From positions 1 through 5,108 of the forward strand of contig CALZBV010000177.1 of the NCBI GenBank assembly GCA_945622055.1: 5,108 nucleotides of DNA, read 5' to 3'. A program made the translations under genes and the position numbers. This document shows, in pieces, positions 4,936 to 5,108 of this stretch. The number at the start of each line of letters is the position of its first letter. Position 1 is the stretch's first letter. This DNA is from an uncultured Clostridia bacterium (GTDB taxonomy: Bacteria; Bacillota; Clostridia; Lachnospirales; Lachnospiraceae). Under the pieces are notes generated by a model. It searched no databases. It was not told the origin of the DNA and was given only the letters and a program-made list of their open reading frames with translations.

Positions 4936-5108
4936 ATGGCAAAAAAGAATGTTCCGGTTGCTAATCAGGACGAAATTGTATGGAGAGATCGTAAAAGAAC
5001 CAAATTTCTTGGTCTTCCATGGACCTTTACCGTTTATCGTCTGACCAAAGATCGTTTGTTAATCAAGCGTGGCTTTTTCACAACAACAGAAGACGAGGTT
5101 CGTTTGTA
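4936..5108 (+). CDS. Bacterial PH-domain protein, N-terminal part (cut by window end)
   Basis: Only 57 complete codons are visible; the gene runs off the right edge. It starts at ATG 4936 with GGAGG (4925-4929) 6 bases upstream. The protein begins MAKKNVPVANQDEIVWRDRK. It then enters FLGLPWTFTVYRLTKDRLLI and RGFFTTTEDEVRL, which match the first strands of the bacterial PH-like fold of the DUF304/bPH_2 family, where a strand reading Y.LT..RL....G is followed by a strand with E.. Such small proteins are often cytoplasmic or membrane-associated and mostly of unknown function. No transmembrane segment is seen in the visible part, which differs from many bPH_2 proteins. Length and C-terminal features cannot be judged. 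Confidence 0.75.
   Translation, partial: MAKKNVPVANQDEIVWRDRKRTKFLGLPWTFTVYRLTKDRLLIKRGFFTTTEDEVRL

Overview
The window looks like chromosomal DNA of a low-to-moderate GC Firmicute, most likely a clostridial species of the Lachnospiraceae type. This is inferred from strong AGGAGG-type ribosome binding sites, sigma-A-like promoters with 17-base spacers, A/T-flanked hairpin terminators, and the style of the ABC-F and THUMP-methyltransferase proteins. No transposase, integrase, phage gene, CRISPR array, tRNA or rRNA was found.

The left half (1-2831) reads leftward. In transcription order it holds an Asn/Ser-rich tandem-repeat protein (2389-2742) with its own promoter, ribosome binding site and terminator. 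About 470 bases without a convincing intact gene follow (1842-2314), with short coding-like pieces. Then come a small single-domain rhodanese (1533-1841), a THUMP-domain rRNA methyltransferase of the RlmL/YpsC family (195-1361), a 46-base perfect hairpin terminator (101-146), and a further leftward promoter whose gene lies outside the window.

The right half (2832-5108) reads rightward. After an AT-rich spacer, a promoter at 3006-3034 is followed exactly at its predicted start point by a hairpin with a C-rich loop, and about 60 bases later by a terminator-like hairpin. This fits an undescribed small RNA of about 100 nt with four CCCC-type segments. A second promoter (3181-3209) drives a complete ABC-F ATPase (3282-4835). 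A third promoter (4846-4874) drives a gene for a bacterial PH-domain protein that is cut by the window end (4936-5108).

The recognisable genes are housekeeping-like: rRNA modification, sulfur-transfer-type chemistry, translation factor and membrane-associated PH domain. They do not form an obvious pathway, and nearly every gene appears to have its own transcription signals. The least explained items are the candidate C-rich small RNA, the repeat protein with its three-unit synonymous codon pattern, and the possible gene remains between the repeat protein and the rhodanese.
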